Shown here one piece after another: positions 9,478 to 18,135 of a stretch of 64,000 nucleotides of DNA. A program made the translations under genes and the position numbers. The notes beneath the pieces were generated by a model, which was not told where the DNA came from, did no database searches, and worked only from the letters and a program-made list of their open reading frames with translations. How positions within the stretch are numbered: the first letter of the stretch is position 1; each line of letters starts with the position of its first letter. The stretch is from G963678095 sp963678095. GTDB taxonomy: Bacteria; Bacillota; Negativicutes; Selenomonadales; Selenomonadaceae. Where the stretch lies: positions 1,240,001 to 1,304,000 of the forward strand of contig OY782746.1 in NCBI GenBank assembly GCA_963678095.2. Reading direction: 5' to 3'.

Positions 9478-10572
9478 TCAGAAATCGTAATTATTCATAT
9501 TGTCTTTTGTAAATACCGTTCTTTCCGGAATCAGCACCACACCGGAAGTCGGATCAGAAACATCCGCCTTCGGATCCAGTACGCTGTTCGGCATGATTTC
9601 GACTGAGCCGATATTAGGAATATCAACTTTGTCTCCGACCTTTACGTCATGACCGGAAGCAATATAGTAGGCCATGTAGCAACCCATTGCACCCTGAACG
9701 CCGCAATCCCAGAGACCCCAGCGAGTCAAAATCCCATCTTTGCAGTACTGTTTCATGGAATTCGGGGAAGCAAAGCCAGTGATCGTTACATCTTTAGCGG
9801 TGAGGCCCTTGTTCTGTGCAGCCTGTGCCTGTCCTGGAAGTGCCGTCGAATCGTTACAGATGATTACATCAATGTCAGGATGAGCGGACAGTACGGATTC
9901 GCCGACAGAAATTGCCTGCTCTGCATCCTGGTTCGAATAATAATTTGTCGGTGCTACATTTTCCCAGTTAGGATAATTGGCTTTAATGTATTTTTCACCT
10001 TCTACCTGCCAGGAGTTCTGGTCAGTAACCGTGGCATTTGAATAATGCCAGCAGTATTTGATTTTGTCTTTTGCCGGATCTTTGCCGCGATCCTTTAAGG
10101 AATCACAGCTCATCTGGACGAGCATCTGTCCGAGCTGCTCCGGAGTTCCCTGGGATACCATAATTTTTCTGACGGAAGGATCCACATCCGAATCCCAGGT
10201 CGTGACCGTAACCCCGGCAGCAGCCGCCGCTTTCAGGGCATCCTTCACCCCGGCAGCATCAACCGAAGACAGGCAGATTGCATTTGTTCCCTGCTGGACA
10301 GCCTTGTTGATTACGGAAACCTGCGAGGAAGCCGAAGCCGTTGCATCGCCTTCATACTTTACCTTAAAACCCCATTTTTCCGCGTATTTTTGTGCGCCTT
10401 TATTCGCTGATTCAAAAAATGCGTTGCCGGTAACTTTAGGAATAAAGGTTACCGTAGTATCACCCTTGCCGCCTCCGTCATTTGACGCGGTCTTTGTTGT
10501 CGAACCGCAGCCGGTGAATGTGGTAAGTACCATTGCTCCGAGAAGTGCCAACACCAGAGCTTTTTTCTTCAT
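9478..10572 (-). CDS. lsrB: AI-2 binding lipoprotein LsrB
   Basis: A 364-residue substrate-binding protein of the AI-2 ABC importer. It has a lipoprotein signal with the lipobox Cys in FTGCGS (about residue 22) and a Thr/Gly-rich linker. Compared with E. coli LsrB from memory, the AI-2 contacts Lys (FIPK), Asp (TWDSD), Asp-Gln (VTDQN) and Pro (ALPG) are kept, while the position matching Ala222 is Gln. The C-terminal FTKDNMNNYDF ends like E. coli LsrB. Gene order A-C-D-B-F also matches the enteric operon. AI-2 is therefore a much better ligand guess than ribose or rhamnose, though the residue change deserves testing. Confidence 0.92.
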   Translation of the reverse strand: MKKKALVLALLGAMVLTTFTGCGSTTKTASNDGGGKGDTTVTFIPKVTGNAFFESANKGAQKYAEKWGFKVKYEGDATASASSQVSVINKAVQQGTNAICLSSVDAAGVKDALKAAAAAGVTVTTWDSDVDPSVRKIMVSQGTPEQLGQMLVQMSCDSLKDRGKDPAKDKIKYCWHYSNATVTDQNSWQVEGEKYIKANYPNWENVAPTNYYSNQDAEQAISVGESVLSAHPDIDVIICNDSTALPGQAQAAQNKGLTAKDVTITGFASPNSMKQYCKDGILTRWGLWDCGVQGAMGCYMAYYIASGHDVKVGDKVDIPNIGSVEIMPNSVLDPKADVSDPTSGVVLIPERTVFTKDNMNNYDF

Positions 10573-10645
10573 GATAAATCCCCCTCTTGAATTTTATTTT
10601 ATGCAGACGCGGATATTCCGCCTGTATACAATGGTAGCCGTCCGG

Positions 10646-11671
10646 TTATTTACTGGCCGCTTTTTGCTTGAGTCGCAGATGCCGCTGAAAAAAAGCACTG
10701 ATTTTCTCATTTTGGGAGAAGGTGCTTGCTGCCACGACGACGACCAGCATAATGCCAACCGGAATATCGAGGTATTGATTAGAAACCCCATTCATTGACA
10801 AACCAAAGCGCATGATCCCGATGACAACTGCCGCCAGGGCCGACCCGACGACAGTTCCCTTGCCACCGAGAATTGAAGTTCCCCCGAGAACAACCGCTGT
10901 GATAATCGGCATCGTCAAATCACTGCCAAAATCAGATTTTGATGATCCGAGATAACTCGTCATGATGATCCCGGCAAACGCCGCCGCCATCCCAGAAAAA
11001 ACATAGGTGCTCAAAATAATGCGTCTTGTATTGATTCCCGAAAATTCAGCCGCCCGGCGGTTAATCCCACAGAGAAAAATCATGCGGCCATACTTGGTAC
11101 GGTGCAAAATCACATAGGCAATAGCCGTCAGTGCAATGAAAATCAAGACCTGCGCCGGCAGCACCCCAAAGAACCGTAACTTAGTAAAGGAGGTGAAGTA
11201 TTCCGGAAAACCGCTGATTCCCAGATACGCCGCCGTATTTGACATATTGGAAACCGCAATTGCCAAACCTGAGTATAAAAACGATCCCCCCAAAGTGATG
11301 ACCATCGGCTGCACATCGGTATAGGCGATAAAAAAACCACTCAAGGCCCCGCACAGACAGGCAACCACCAGTGCAATCAAGCAGGCGACAATGATGTTGA
11401 CCTCAAAACTCTTCCAGAGAACACCGATAATAATCGAAGTCAGGCCGACAATAGAACCCGCCTGCAGGTCGATGCCGCCGGTAATGAACACAAAGCACAT
11501 AAATACCGCAATGATGCAGATGGAAATGAAATCATTGAAACTGCCAAACAGTACCCTTGGCATCAGGAATTTAGAATTCATCATGCCAAACACGAGCACT
11601 TCCAGCAAAATAAACAGGATGAGGAAATATTCCCAGCGGAACTCAAATTTCGAACAGATTTTTTTCATCAT
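10646..11671 (-). CDS. lsrD: AI-2 ABC importer permease LsrD
   Basis: A 341-residue inner-membrane permease of the ribose/xylose/AI-2 (BPD_transp_2) family with about nine or ten hydrophobic segments. The GGIDLQAGSIVGL and AVVLGGTSILGGKGTVVG stretches are family hallmarks. The start codon overlaps the lsrC stop by 4 bp (ATGA at 11668-11671), with a GGGGGG ribosome site just upstream. Together with LsrC it forms the transmembrane channel. C versus D is assigned from gene order, since the paralogues are similar. Confidence 0.9.
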   Translation of the reverse strand: MMKKICSKFEFRWEYFLILFILLEVLVFGMMNSKFLMPRVLFGSFNDFISICIIAVFMCFVFITGGIDLQAGSIVGLTSIIIGVLWKSFEVNIIVACLIALVVACLCGALSGFFIAYTDVQPMVITLGGSFLYSGLAIAVSNMSNTAAYLGISGFPEYFTSFTKLRFFGVLPAQVLIFIALTAIAYVILHRTKYGRMIFLCGINRRAAEFSGINTRRIILSTYVFSGMAAAFAGIIMTSYLGSSKSDFGSDLTMPIITAVVLGGTSILGGKGTVVGSALAAVVIGIMRFGLSMNGVSNQYLDIPVGIMLVVVVAASTFSQNEKISAFFQRHLRLKQKAASK

Positions 11672-12687
11672 ATATTCCCCCCTGCCATTTTGCTTTCAAC
11701 AACCTCTTCCGTTCTCGCCGCCAACCGTTCACGACGGGCACGCTCGGCGTTGCGATGCTGCATGATGGCATCAAAGACCACAATTGTGATCAGCAAAATA
11801 CCGGTAATCGTATTATCATAATTTGAAGAAAATCCTAAAAATACTAGAATTCTACTGATAGAGGCCATAATCAAGGCCCCGAAGGTCGCCCCAATCACAT
11901 TGCCGATTCCGCCTGACAGGCTTATCCCCCCGATAACACAGGCCGCAATGGCTTTCATTTCATAGCCGTTACCTGAAGTCGGCGTTACAAAACCGATACG
12001 ACTGACAAAGACCACTGCTGCCAGCGAGGCACAAACAGCGCAGATCACAAAACTGATCAGCCGGGTCTTATTGACTGGAATCCCCAAATGCGTAGCCCCT
12101 TCCGCATTATCGCCGACCGTATGAAAGTATTTCCCATGTTTTGTTTTTGTGACAAACAGGTACACTGCCAGCATCACAAGGATGGTGCCGATGTACATCC
12201 AGGATAACCCTCCCAGTCCCAGCTGCGACAGATCTTTAAATTCCTTGGGCACATTTTCCACCCAGGCTCCGCCCGTATAGACATAGGAGAGCCCGCGCAC
12301 AATGCTGCAGACGCCAATGGTCATAATAATGGATGGCACCTTGAGCACCGCCACGCCAATTCCGTTGATCAGCCCGATGACGATACCAATCACTATGGCC
12401 ACTACCACAGCTGCCATAAAGCCGGAGCCATCCCGCACCATCGTTGCTGCTACAGCCGCTGAAAGCCCCAGCGTCGCTCCGATCGAAGCATCAATTTCCC
12501 CGGTAAAGATCACAAACGCCATGCCAATGGCACAAATCGTATAAACTGCGGCGCCATTCAGGCAGAGCATGATGTTGTCTGCTTCGAGAAAGGTCGGATT
12601 CACCATGCCGACGGCTGCAAACAACAAGAGCAGGAAAATAATAGACGTCGCTTCTCTTCTATTAATAAAGCGTTTTATGATTTCCAT
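11668..12687 (-). CDS. lsrC: AI-2 ABC importer permease LsrC
   Basis: A 339-residue membrane permease paired with LsrD, same family; FTGEIDASIGATLGL and GGISLSGGIGNVIGATFG mark the conserved loops. I chose the ATG at 12687, which lies 8 nt after an AAAGGGG ribosome site; an in-frame GTG at 12696 would overlap the lsrA stop (GTGA). Either way the gene is translationally linked to lsrA and lsrD. The C-terminus is a short charged tail rich in Arg/Glu. Confidence 0.9.
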   Translation of the reverse strand: MEIIKRFINRREATSIIFLLLLFAAVGMVNPTFLEADNIMLCLNGAAVYTICAIGMAFVIFTGEIDASIGATLGLSAAVAATMVRDGSGFMAAVVVAIVIGIVIGLINGIGVAVLKVPSIIMTIGVCSIVRGLSYVYTGGAWVENVPKEFKDLSQLGLGGLSWMYIGTILVMLAVYLFVTKTKHGKYFHTVGDNAEGATHLGIPVNKTRLISFVICAVCASLAAVVFVSRIGFVTPTSGNGYEMKAIAACVIGGISLSGGIGNVIGATFGALIMASISRILVFLGFSSNYDNTITGILLITIVVFDAIMQHRNAERARRERLAARTEEVVESKMAGGNI

Positions 12688-12692
12688 GCTGC

Positions 12693-14222
12693 TCACCCCT
12701 TTTTGCCTTCATATACATTAAAAGCGGCACTCATTAAACTCGTTTCACTGATATCCGCTTTTTGAAAGGTATGGTTTACCGATCCCTGAAACATCGTGAT
12801 TACCCGGTCGGACAGTTCGATGATTTCCTCCATATCCGAAGAAATCAATAACACGGAAAATCCCTTTTCCTTGAGCTGGTTGATGATGGCATATACATCA
12901 CCGCGGGCCGAAGCATCAATTCCGCGGGTCGGTTCATCGAGAATGATCAGTTTCGGGTGCGTCGCTAAAATTCTGGCAATGACGACCTTTTGCTGATTGC
13001 CACCAGACAGGCTGCCGATCAATTGCTCCTGCCCGGTCACCTTGATATGCAGATCACGGATGTAGTTTTGCGTAATTTCCCGCTCTGCCTTAAAATCCAT
13101 AAAGAAGCGGCTGAGTTTCTTTAACGCCCCACAGGAGACATTCAAACCGATATCCCCGATCCGAAAAATCCCATCCTGCCGCCGGTCCTCGGGCACATAG
13201 TTGATGCCCTTCTCGATAACGCGCGCTGTCGGCAGTCCGGTTATATCCTCGCCACCGAGGTAAACATGCCCACCGAGGACCCGGTCCCGACCAAAAATTG
13301 TCGTCGCTAGTTCCGTCCGCCCGGCTCCTACCACTCCCGCCAGCCCTAAAATTTCACCGGGATACACGTCAAAGCTGATGTTTTTAAAACCATAGCCCGA
13401 AAATTCCTTAAGGCTGAAAATCGGCCGCAAATTCGCATAATCCGGCAAACGGCTGGTAAACGCTGCCTTATTCTCTTTTACATCCGGCGGCAGCAAGCCC
13501 TGCACCAGCATTTCCCGGGTAAAAGCAGTAACCGGTCCATTGAGTGTGATCACTCCGTCGCGCATGATTGCCACATCGGTCGCAATTTCAAAAACCTCTT
13601 CCAGTCGATGTGTAATATAGATGATGCCGATATTTTTTTTCTTGAGATCCTCAATAATCTTAAACAGCGACTGCACTTCATTAAAAGTCAGCGCGCTCGT
13701 CGGCTCATCAAGGATCAACAGCTTCGCATTGCGCAACAAGCCGCGTAAAAGTTCTACCAACTGCTGCTCGGCGATCGACAAGGTCAGTGCCTTACGATTC
13801 AAGTCCATTTCCCACCCCAGGCGGCTGAGAAGCTCGACAAGGCGCTTATGTAACAGCCCCGGCTTTTCCTTAAAACCAACAACGATATTCTCTTCAACCG
13901 TCATATTCGGGAACAGCATCGGTTCCTGCGGCACGAGATAGAGCCCATGTTCCAAGGCATCGAGCGGTTTTGAATTGGCTACCGTCTTGCCACTGATGCA
14001 GATTTCCCCCTGATCCTGACGATAAATGCACATGATGATCTTCATCAAAGTGCTCTTGCCGGCACCGTTGCCACCGATCAAAGCAAGTACCTCTCCTTCA
14101 CGCACCTCCATTTCAATACCCTTGAGCACCTGGTTTTTGGCAAAGGATTTATGAATACCGTGTACGGAAAGAAGCGTACGCTGGGGACTTGCTATTTTCT
14201 TATCTAAAATATCTTCCACCAT
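12693..14222 (-). CDS. lsrA: AI-2 ABC importer ATPase LsrA
   Basis: A 509-residue twin-cassette sugar-type ABC ATPase that powers AI-2 import. The first half has a full Walker A (GGNGAGKST, about 50-58) and Walker B (LLILDEPTSAL) but a weak signature (LSIAEQQ). The second half has a degenerate P-loop (GVVGAGRTE) and a strong LSGGNQQK signature with LIILDEPTRGID, the usual asymmetry of this family. It is the first gene of lsrACDBF, read from the promoter at 14296-14324; GAGGG precedes the ATG by 8 nt. Without its neighbours it could pass for RbsA, so the LsrA name rests on operon context. Confidence 0.92.
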   Translation of the reverse strand: MVEDILDKKIASPQRTLLSVHGIHKSFAKNQVLKGIEMEVREGEVLALIGGNGAGKSTLMKIIMCIYRQDQGEICISGKTVANSKPLDALEHGLYLVPQEPMLFPNMTVEENIVVGFKEKPGLLHKRLVELLSRLGWEMDLNRKALTLSIAEQQLVELLRGLLRNAKLLILDEPTSALTFNEVQSLFKIIEDLKKKNIGIIYITHRLEEVFEIATDVAIMRDGVITLNGPVTAFTREMLVQGLLPPDVKENKAAFTSRLPDYANLRPIFSLKEFSGYGFKNISFDVYPGEILGLAGVVGAGRTELATTIFGRDRVLGGHVYLGGEDITGLPTARVIEKGINYVPEDRRQDGIFRIGDIGLNVSCGALKKLSRFFMDFKAEREITQNYIRDLHIKVTGQEQLIGSLSGGNQQKVVIARILATHPKLIILDEPTRGIDASARGDVYAIINQLKEKGFSVLLISSDMEEIIELSDRVITMFQGSVNHTFQKADISETSLMSAAFNVYEGKKG

Positions 14223-14295
14223 AATCCGACCCTCGCAATCCTGTCGATAATCTTTTTTATATATTGAATTTTTTGTTTATTCCGCTATTGTAATC

Positions 14296-14324
14296 ATATT
14301 ATCCCACATCAAATGTTTTGTCAA
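14296..14324 (-). promoter_or_regulatory. lsrA promoter
   Basis: Reverse strand: TTGACA (14324-14319), 17-bp spacer, TAATAT (14301-14296). The predicted start near 14289 leaves a leader of about 67 nt. A copy of the TATTGAA half-site (14262-14268) found in the lsrR palindrome lies in that leader, and a partial inverted repeat overlaps the -35. Confidence 0.7.
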
Positions 14325-14441
14325 TAATCTTTTGATACATTTATAACAAAAATTTACCATTTTCTAATTTTTCTCATTTTATTTCCTCCGACATCAATTC
14401 AAGGCTAAAAATCCTATATTTATAAGGAATTATGATATTTT

Positions 14442-14459
14442 TATTGAATAATTTCAATA
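14442..14459. promoter_or_regulatory. Probable LsrR operator
   Basis: TATTGAA and TTCAATA form a perfect 7-4-7 palindrome directly against the -35 box of the lsrR promoter in the divergent lsr intergenic region. SorC-family regulators bind such paired sites, so this is a good LsrR operator candidate. The rest of the 390-bp intergenic stretch (14223-14612) is AT-rich and holds only the two promoters and half-sites. Confidence 0.5.
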
Positions 14460-14488
14460 TTGACACAAAAATATTCTATTGATATAAT
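14460..14488 (+). promoter_or_regulatory. lsrR promoter
   Basis: Perfect consensus: TTGACA (14460-14465), 17-bp spacer, TATAAT (14483-14488). The leader is about 118 nt and contains a short AACTG/CAGTT stem. Confidence 0.85.
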
Positions 14489-14612
14489 CAGATATATTAT
14501 AAATCATATGTTTTCACAAAGAGCAAATGCAACTGTCAGCAGAGGCTGTTTTTCTCCTGGCGGCTGCAACCGCAGTTCAGATTTACTATAACAGCAGCGG
14601 AGGCCACATAAT

Positions 14613-15539
14613 ATGGACAATAATTACGAAGAAGTGCTGATGTCAAAAGCCGTCTGGTACTACTATTTTGACAACATGACGCAGCAGCAGATCTCCGATT
14701 TTCTCGGTATTCCGCGGATGCGCGTTGTCAAATTACTCAACAAAGCCCGTTCAACCGGAGCAATTCAATTTAAAATCAAGGACGATTCAGCCAATCGCAT
14801 GGAGCTTGAAAGAAAGCTGGCCGAAGCCTATACATTAAAAGACACCTTTATTGTTTCAACCCCGCCGGATGATGTCAACACCAATGAAAACATCGCCCGG
14901 GCCGCTGCCATGTATATAAACAACCGACTCAAGGAAAATGCTTTTATCAACCTCGGCTATGGCGATACCCCCAGCCGGGTCCTGAACAATTTGGCAACAA
15001 TGGTAGAACAGCCAATTTCCACCGTATCGCTGACCGGCGGCGTCAATTACTACCTGCCAAACAACATGTCAACCATCTTTAATGCCAAACTGTACCTGAT
15101 CCCATCGCCGCTGTTAGTATCCTCCAGCGAAGTCGTGGAGGCCATAAAAAACGAAGCCTCCGTCAAAGATATTGCCCGAATGGCGCAGCTTTCCTCACTG
15201 TCCGTCATCGGCATCGGTTCCGTCAGTGAAAATGCTACGACGCTCAAAAGCGGCATTCTGAGCAATAACGATCTGCTTTACCTGAAGATGAAGGGGGCCA
15301 TCGGTGATATCCTCTGTCATTTCATCGACAAAGATGGCAATCTCGTCGATTCAACGATTGAATCACGATTGATCACCACCCCGCTCGATACCCTGCGCAG
15401 CTTGAAAAACGTCATTGGGGTCGCCGCCGGCGAAGATAAAGTCGAGGCCATCAAGGCCGTGCTGCATGGTGGCTACATCGACATTCTCATTACCGACGAG
15501 GATACGGCCCGTAAACTGCTCGACAGACAAAACGCCTGA
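14613..15539 (+). CDS. lsrR: SorC-family transcriptional regulator LsrR
   Basis: A 308-residue regulator. The N-terminal helix-turn-helix (about 8-55; WYYYFDNMTQQQISDFLGI) matches LsrR's WFYYHDGLTQSEISDRLGL in layout; the C-terminal SorC sugar-phosphate-binding domain (about 60-305) has LTGGV, IIPAPL-like LIPSPL, GAIGDILCHF and GVAAGEDKVEAI blocks close to E. coli LsrR. In enterics LsrR represses the lsr genes until phospho-AI-2 binds. It is read divergently from lsrACDBF and followed by lsrK, the same layout as E. coli. GGAGG lies 9 nt before the ATG. Confidence 0.93.
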   Translation: MDNNYEEVLMSKAVWYYYFDNMTQQQISDFLGIPRMRVVKLLNKARSTGAIQFKIKDDSANRMELERKLAEAYTLKDTFIVSTPPDDVNTNENIARAAAMYINNRLKENAFINLGYGDTPSRVLNNLATMVEQPISTVSLTGGVNYYLPNNMSTIFNAKLYLIPSPLLVSSSEVVEAIKNEASVKDIARMAQLSSLSVIGIGSVSENATTLKSGILSNNDLLYLKMKGAIGDILCHFIDKDGNLVDSTIESRLITTPLDTLRSLKNVIGVAAGEDKVEAIKAVLHGGYIDILITDEDTARKLLDRQNA

Positions 15540-15622
15540 CTTTACCGCCTGGTAAAGTATTCCATTTTTTGTAAAACTCTCTACTTTGTTAATATTCAGT
15601 TATTATCTGGAGGTGTCATACT

Positions 15623-17185
15623 ATGGAAAAATATTTAATGGCGATCGATGCCGGTACCGGAAGTATCCGGGCACTGCTCTTTGATTTAAACGGTCATCAG
15701 CTCGGCTGCCAGCAGCTGGAATGGTCTCATCGCGAGGATTCCCGCTGGCCCGGCAGCATGGACTTTGACTGGCAAGCTAATTGGCAGATGGTCTGTCAAT
15801 GTATTCGCGGCGTTATCGACAAGACAAACACCCCCCCACAATCCATTGCTGCCATATCAACCACCTGTATGCGCGAGGGCATCGTCCTCTACGACAAATC
15901 CGGCAAGGAAATCTGGGCCTGCGCCAATGTCGATGCCCGGGCAACAGAGGAAGTTGTGGAATTGATCGCTTGCCATCCGCAGCTTGAACGCGAACTCTAC
16001 CAGGAATCAGGGCAAACCTTTGCCCTTGATGCGCTGCCACGTATTCTCTGGGTAAAAAACAAGCTGCCAGAAATTTATGACCAGACGCATCGCATCGGCA
16101 TGTTCAACGACTGGCTCATTTACAAACTGACCGGAATTTTGGCAGTAGAGCCCAGTAACGGCTCCACAACCGGCATCATGAACCTGAAAGACCGCCACTG
16201 GAATCCAGCCATCATGAAAAAATGCGGTCTCAAAGAAGATATCTTCCCGCTTCACGTCGAATGTGGCTCTGTCATCGGTCCGGTAAGCGCCGACGGGGCT
16301 GCCCAAACCGGATTGGCTGCCGGGACAACGGTGGTTGCCGGCGGCGGCGATGCGCAGCTGGGGTGCATCGGGGTCGGTGTCGTCAGAGCAAACGAGGCCG
16401 CCGTCTTCGGCGGCAGCTTCTGGCAATATGAATTAAACAGCGACCAGCCAAAAACCGACCCAGACTGCCGGGTCCGCGTAAACTGCCATGCAGTTCCAGG
16501 GATCTGGCAATATGAGGCTCTGGCCTTTAAGCCAGGACTCGTAATGCGCTGGTACCGCGATGCCTTTTGCCAGTTCGAACAACAGGAAGCCGCGGCGCGC
16601 GGCTGTGATGTCTACGACATCATGAACGAAAAAGCCGCCGCTATCCCTGCTGGAAGTTATGGCATGATGTGTGCTTTTTCTGATGTCATGGACTTCATCG
16701 CCTGGCAACACGCTGCCCCCACCTTCACTAACTTTGATCTGGATGCGGGAAAATTCAACCGTTATACCTTCTACCGTTCCATTCTCGAAAATGCCGCCAT
16801 GGTGACCAAAGGTAATATGGAAATGGTTCAGGACTTTACCGGAAAAAGGCCTGACAGCATCGTCTTTGCTGGCGGCGCCGCCAAAAGTCCGCTGTGGTGT
16901 CAAATTCTCAGCGATGTTACCGGGCTTCCGGTCCGGGTTCCGGTCGTCAAAGAAGCCACCGGCCTGGGCGCGGCCATTCTCGCCGGTTTCGGCGCTGGTA
17001 TCTACCGCAGCATTGACGAGGCGGCCGAAAAACTGATTGTCTGGGATAAAACCTATCAGCCAAATCCCAAAGACCATGCCGTCTATCAGAAAATTTATGA
17101 CCCATGGCGAAAAATGTATAAAGCCCAGCTGGCATTGTGCCAGCAAAACATCACCAGGCCCCTTTGGCGGGCCCCGGGACTTTAA
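15623..17185 (+). CDS. lsrK: Autoinducer-2 kinase LsrK
   Basis: A 520-residue FGGY-family kinase that phosphorylates imported AI-2 (DPD), trapping it and making the LsrR ligand. It matches E. coli LsrK almost end to end: YLMAIDAGTGSIRALLFDL, MREGIVLY, WACANVDARA, GGGDAQLGCIG, MRWYRDAFC, VFAGGAAKSPLWCQILSDV and the closing LWRAPGL. Start ATG has a GGAGGTG site. A 7-bp hairpin followed by a T-rich run lies in the 83-bp gap after lsrR (15540-15557) and may reduce read-through. A cupin gene follows after 22 bp. Confidence 0.96.
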   Translation: MEKYLMAIDAGTGSIRALLFDLNGHQLGCQQLEWSHREDSRWPGSMDFDWQANWQMVCQCIRGVIDKTNTPPQSIAAISTTCMREGIVLYDKSGKEIWACANVDARATEEVVELIACHPQLERELYQESGQTFALDALPRILWVKNKLPEIYDQTHRIGMFNDWLIYKLTGILAVEPSNGSTTGIMNLKDRHWNPAIMKKCGLKEDIFPLHVECGSVIGPVSADGAAQTGLAAGTTVVAGGGDAQLGCIGVGVVRANEAAVFGGSFWQYELNSDQPKTDPDCRVRVNCHAVPGIWQYEALAFKPGLVMRWYRDAFCQFEQQEAAARGCDVYDIMNEKAAAIPAGSYGMMCAFSDVMDFIAWQHAAPTFTNFDLDAGKFNRYTFYRSILENAAMVTKGNMEMVQDFTGKRPDSIVFAGGAAKSPLWCQILSDVTGLPVRVPVVKEATGLGAAILAGFGAGIYRSIDEAAEKLIVWDKTYQPNPKDHAVYQKIYDPWRKMYKAQLALCQQNITRPLWRAPGL

Positions 17186-17207
17186 AAATTTAAGGAGGCA
17201 AACGATT

Positions 17208-17558
17208 ATGTATATCATTGACGAAAAAGATGAGGAATATCGCTTTGGCGACAGCGGCCCCAAATACCTGATGAAAGGACCGCGCATGAATTTTGCGCTG
17301 GTTCAATTCCAGGCTGGCCAGGATTTCACGGCTCACTATCACAATGTAATGGAAGAAAATTTTTACATTATGGAGGGTGAAATTGACATCGTTGTCGATG
17401 GCAAAGTCAATCATCTTACCGCCGGGCAGTTCATCCATATTGAACCGGGCGAAGTTCACTATTGCATCAACAACTCCAAGGCCCAGATGAAAATGGTCTC
17501 GACTCTTGCCCCTTATCAAGCCAGCGACAAAGTCGAAGTGAAAGACTATAAATACTGA
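17208..17558 (+). CDS. Cupin-domain protein of the lsr locus, possible LsrG replacement
   Basis: A 116-residue single-domain cupin. Both metal motifs are complete: HYHNVMEENFYIMEG (two His and Glu) and the PGEVH motif with the third ligand His, so it should bind a metal. ATG 17208 has GGAGG 10 nt upstream; the frame stays open upstream inside lsrK. It is the third gene of the lsrRK transcript. No LsrG-type (ABM-fold) isomerase gene is present next to lsrF, the usual place. A cupin could isomerise phospho-DPD before LsrF acts, as other cupins isomerise sugars; this is inference from context only. Confidence 0.85.
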   Translation: MYIIDEKDEEYRFGDSGPKYLMKGPRMNFALVQFQAGQDFTAHYHNVMEENFYIMEGEIDIVVDGKVNHLTAGQFIHIEPGEVHYCINNSKAQMKMVSTLAPYQASDKVEVKDYKY

Positions 17559-17625
17559 TTAAAACCGTGGACCAACCACTGCGGCTTTAATATACAGATC
17601 CATAACCTGATTGAACACCAAAAAG

Positions 17626-17661
17626 AAAAACAGCAGGCTCATTGCAGAGTCTGCTGTTTTT
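17626..17661 (+). terminator. Terminator of lsrRK-cupin operon
   Basis: 15-bp stem with one G-U pair, 6-nt loop, ending in five T. It can also serve the reverse-strand gene whose stop is at 17665. Confidence 0.85.
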
Positions 17662-17664
17662 CAT

Positions 17665-18009
17665 TTAGCTTCGGTTAATTATTTTCTTTTCCAGTTCGGG
17701 TACGCCCTGGCAAGTATGCAGCAGATGCAACAACGCGGCCCATGGATCCCGAAAAAAGAGCCGTGGCCCGGCATAACGCATAACTACGGCAATTTCCTGC
17801 CGTTGCTGCGGGGCATAGCAATGAATCGGGCATTTGGCACATACAGGTTTTGCCCCACCAAAAAAACATTTTTCCAGTCGCTGCTGTGCATATGCCAGCA
17901 GCGACTGGCAGGCCGGGCAAAGTCCGGTTTTCGTCTGATGTTGCCCCCGACAATACATACCGATCATTTTCTCAATTGCTTTTCTTTCCTGCCTAATTCT
18001 TCTGCTCAC
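17665..18009 (-). CDS. Nitrous oxide-stimulated promoter (NOSP) family small protein
   Basis: A 114-residue Cys-rich protein. The pattern ERKAIEKMIGMYCRGQH, then CPACQSLLAYAQQRLEKC, CAKCPIHCY and MRYAGPRLF is the family I know as nitrous oxide-stimulated promoter protein (PF11756), whose function is unknown; the paired CxxC motifs suggest a zinc or iron-sulfur site. The GTG start at 18009 has AAAGGAG 5 nt upstream. It is a single-gene unit between two terminators. Confidence 0.8.
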   Translation of the reverse strand: MSRRIRQERKAIEKMIGMYCRGQHQTKTGLCPACQSLLAYAQQRLEKCFFGGAKPVCAKCPIHCYAPQQRQEIAVVMRYAGPRLFFRDPWAALLHLLHTCQGVPELEKKIINRS

Positions 18010-18095
18010 CGCGGCTCCTTTATCTGCTGTTATTTTATCTGGCTGCAGATTTTATTATAAAGGATTTGACGCAAAAAAAAGATGACAAAAAGCAC

Positions 18096-18119
18096 AAAAC
18101 AGCCCCGAAGGGCTGTTTT
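18096..18119. terminator. Bidirectional terminator after yeiH
   Basis: 10-bp perfect stem AAAACAGCCC/GGGCTGTTTT, with a TTCG tetraloop on the reverse strand and T-runs on both sides. It lies 17 bp beyond the yeiH stop. Confidence 0.85.
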
Positions 18120-18135
18120 TTATCAGCTTTGCCGC

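Noticed and set aside
15813..17287. Long reverse-strand frames opposite lsrK
   Set aside because: They mirror the lsrK coding sequence, which matches E. coli LsrK throughout.
17611..18060. Plus-strand frame of 149 residues opposite the NOSP gene
   Set aside because: The opposite strand has a recognisable family, good start and ribosome site; this frame begins in a terminator.
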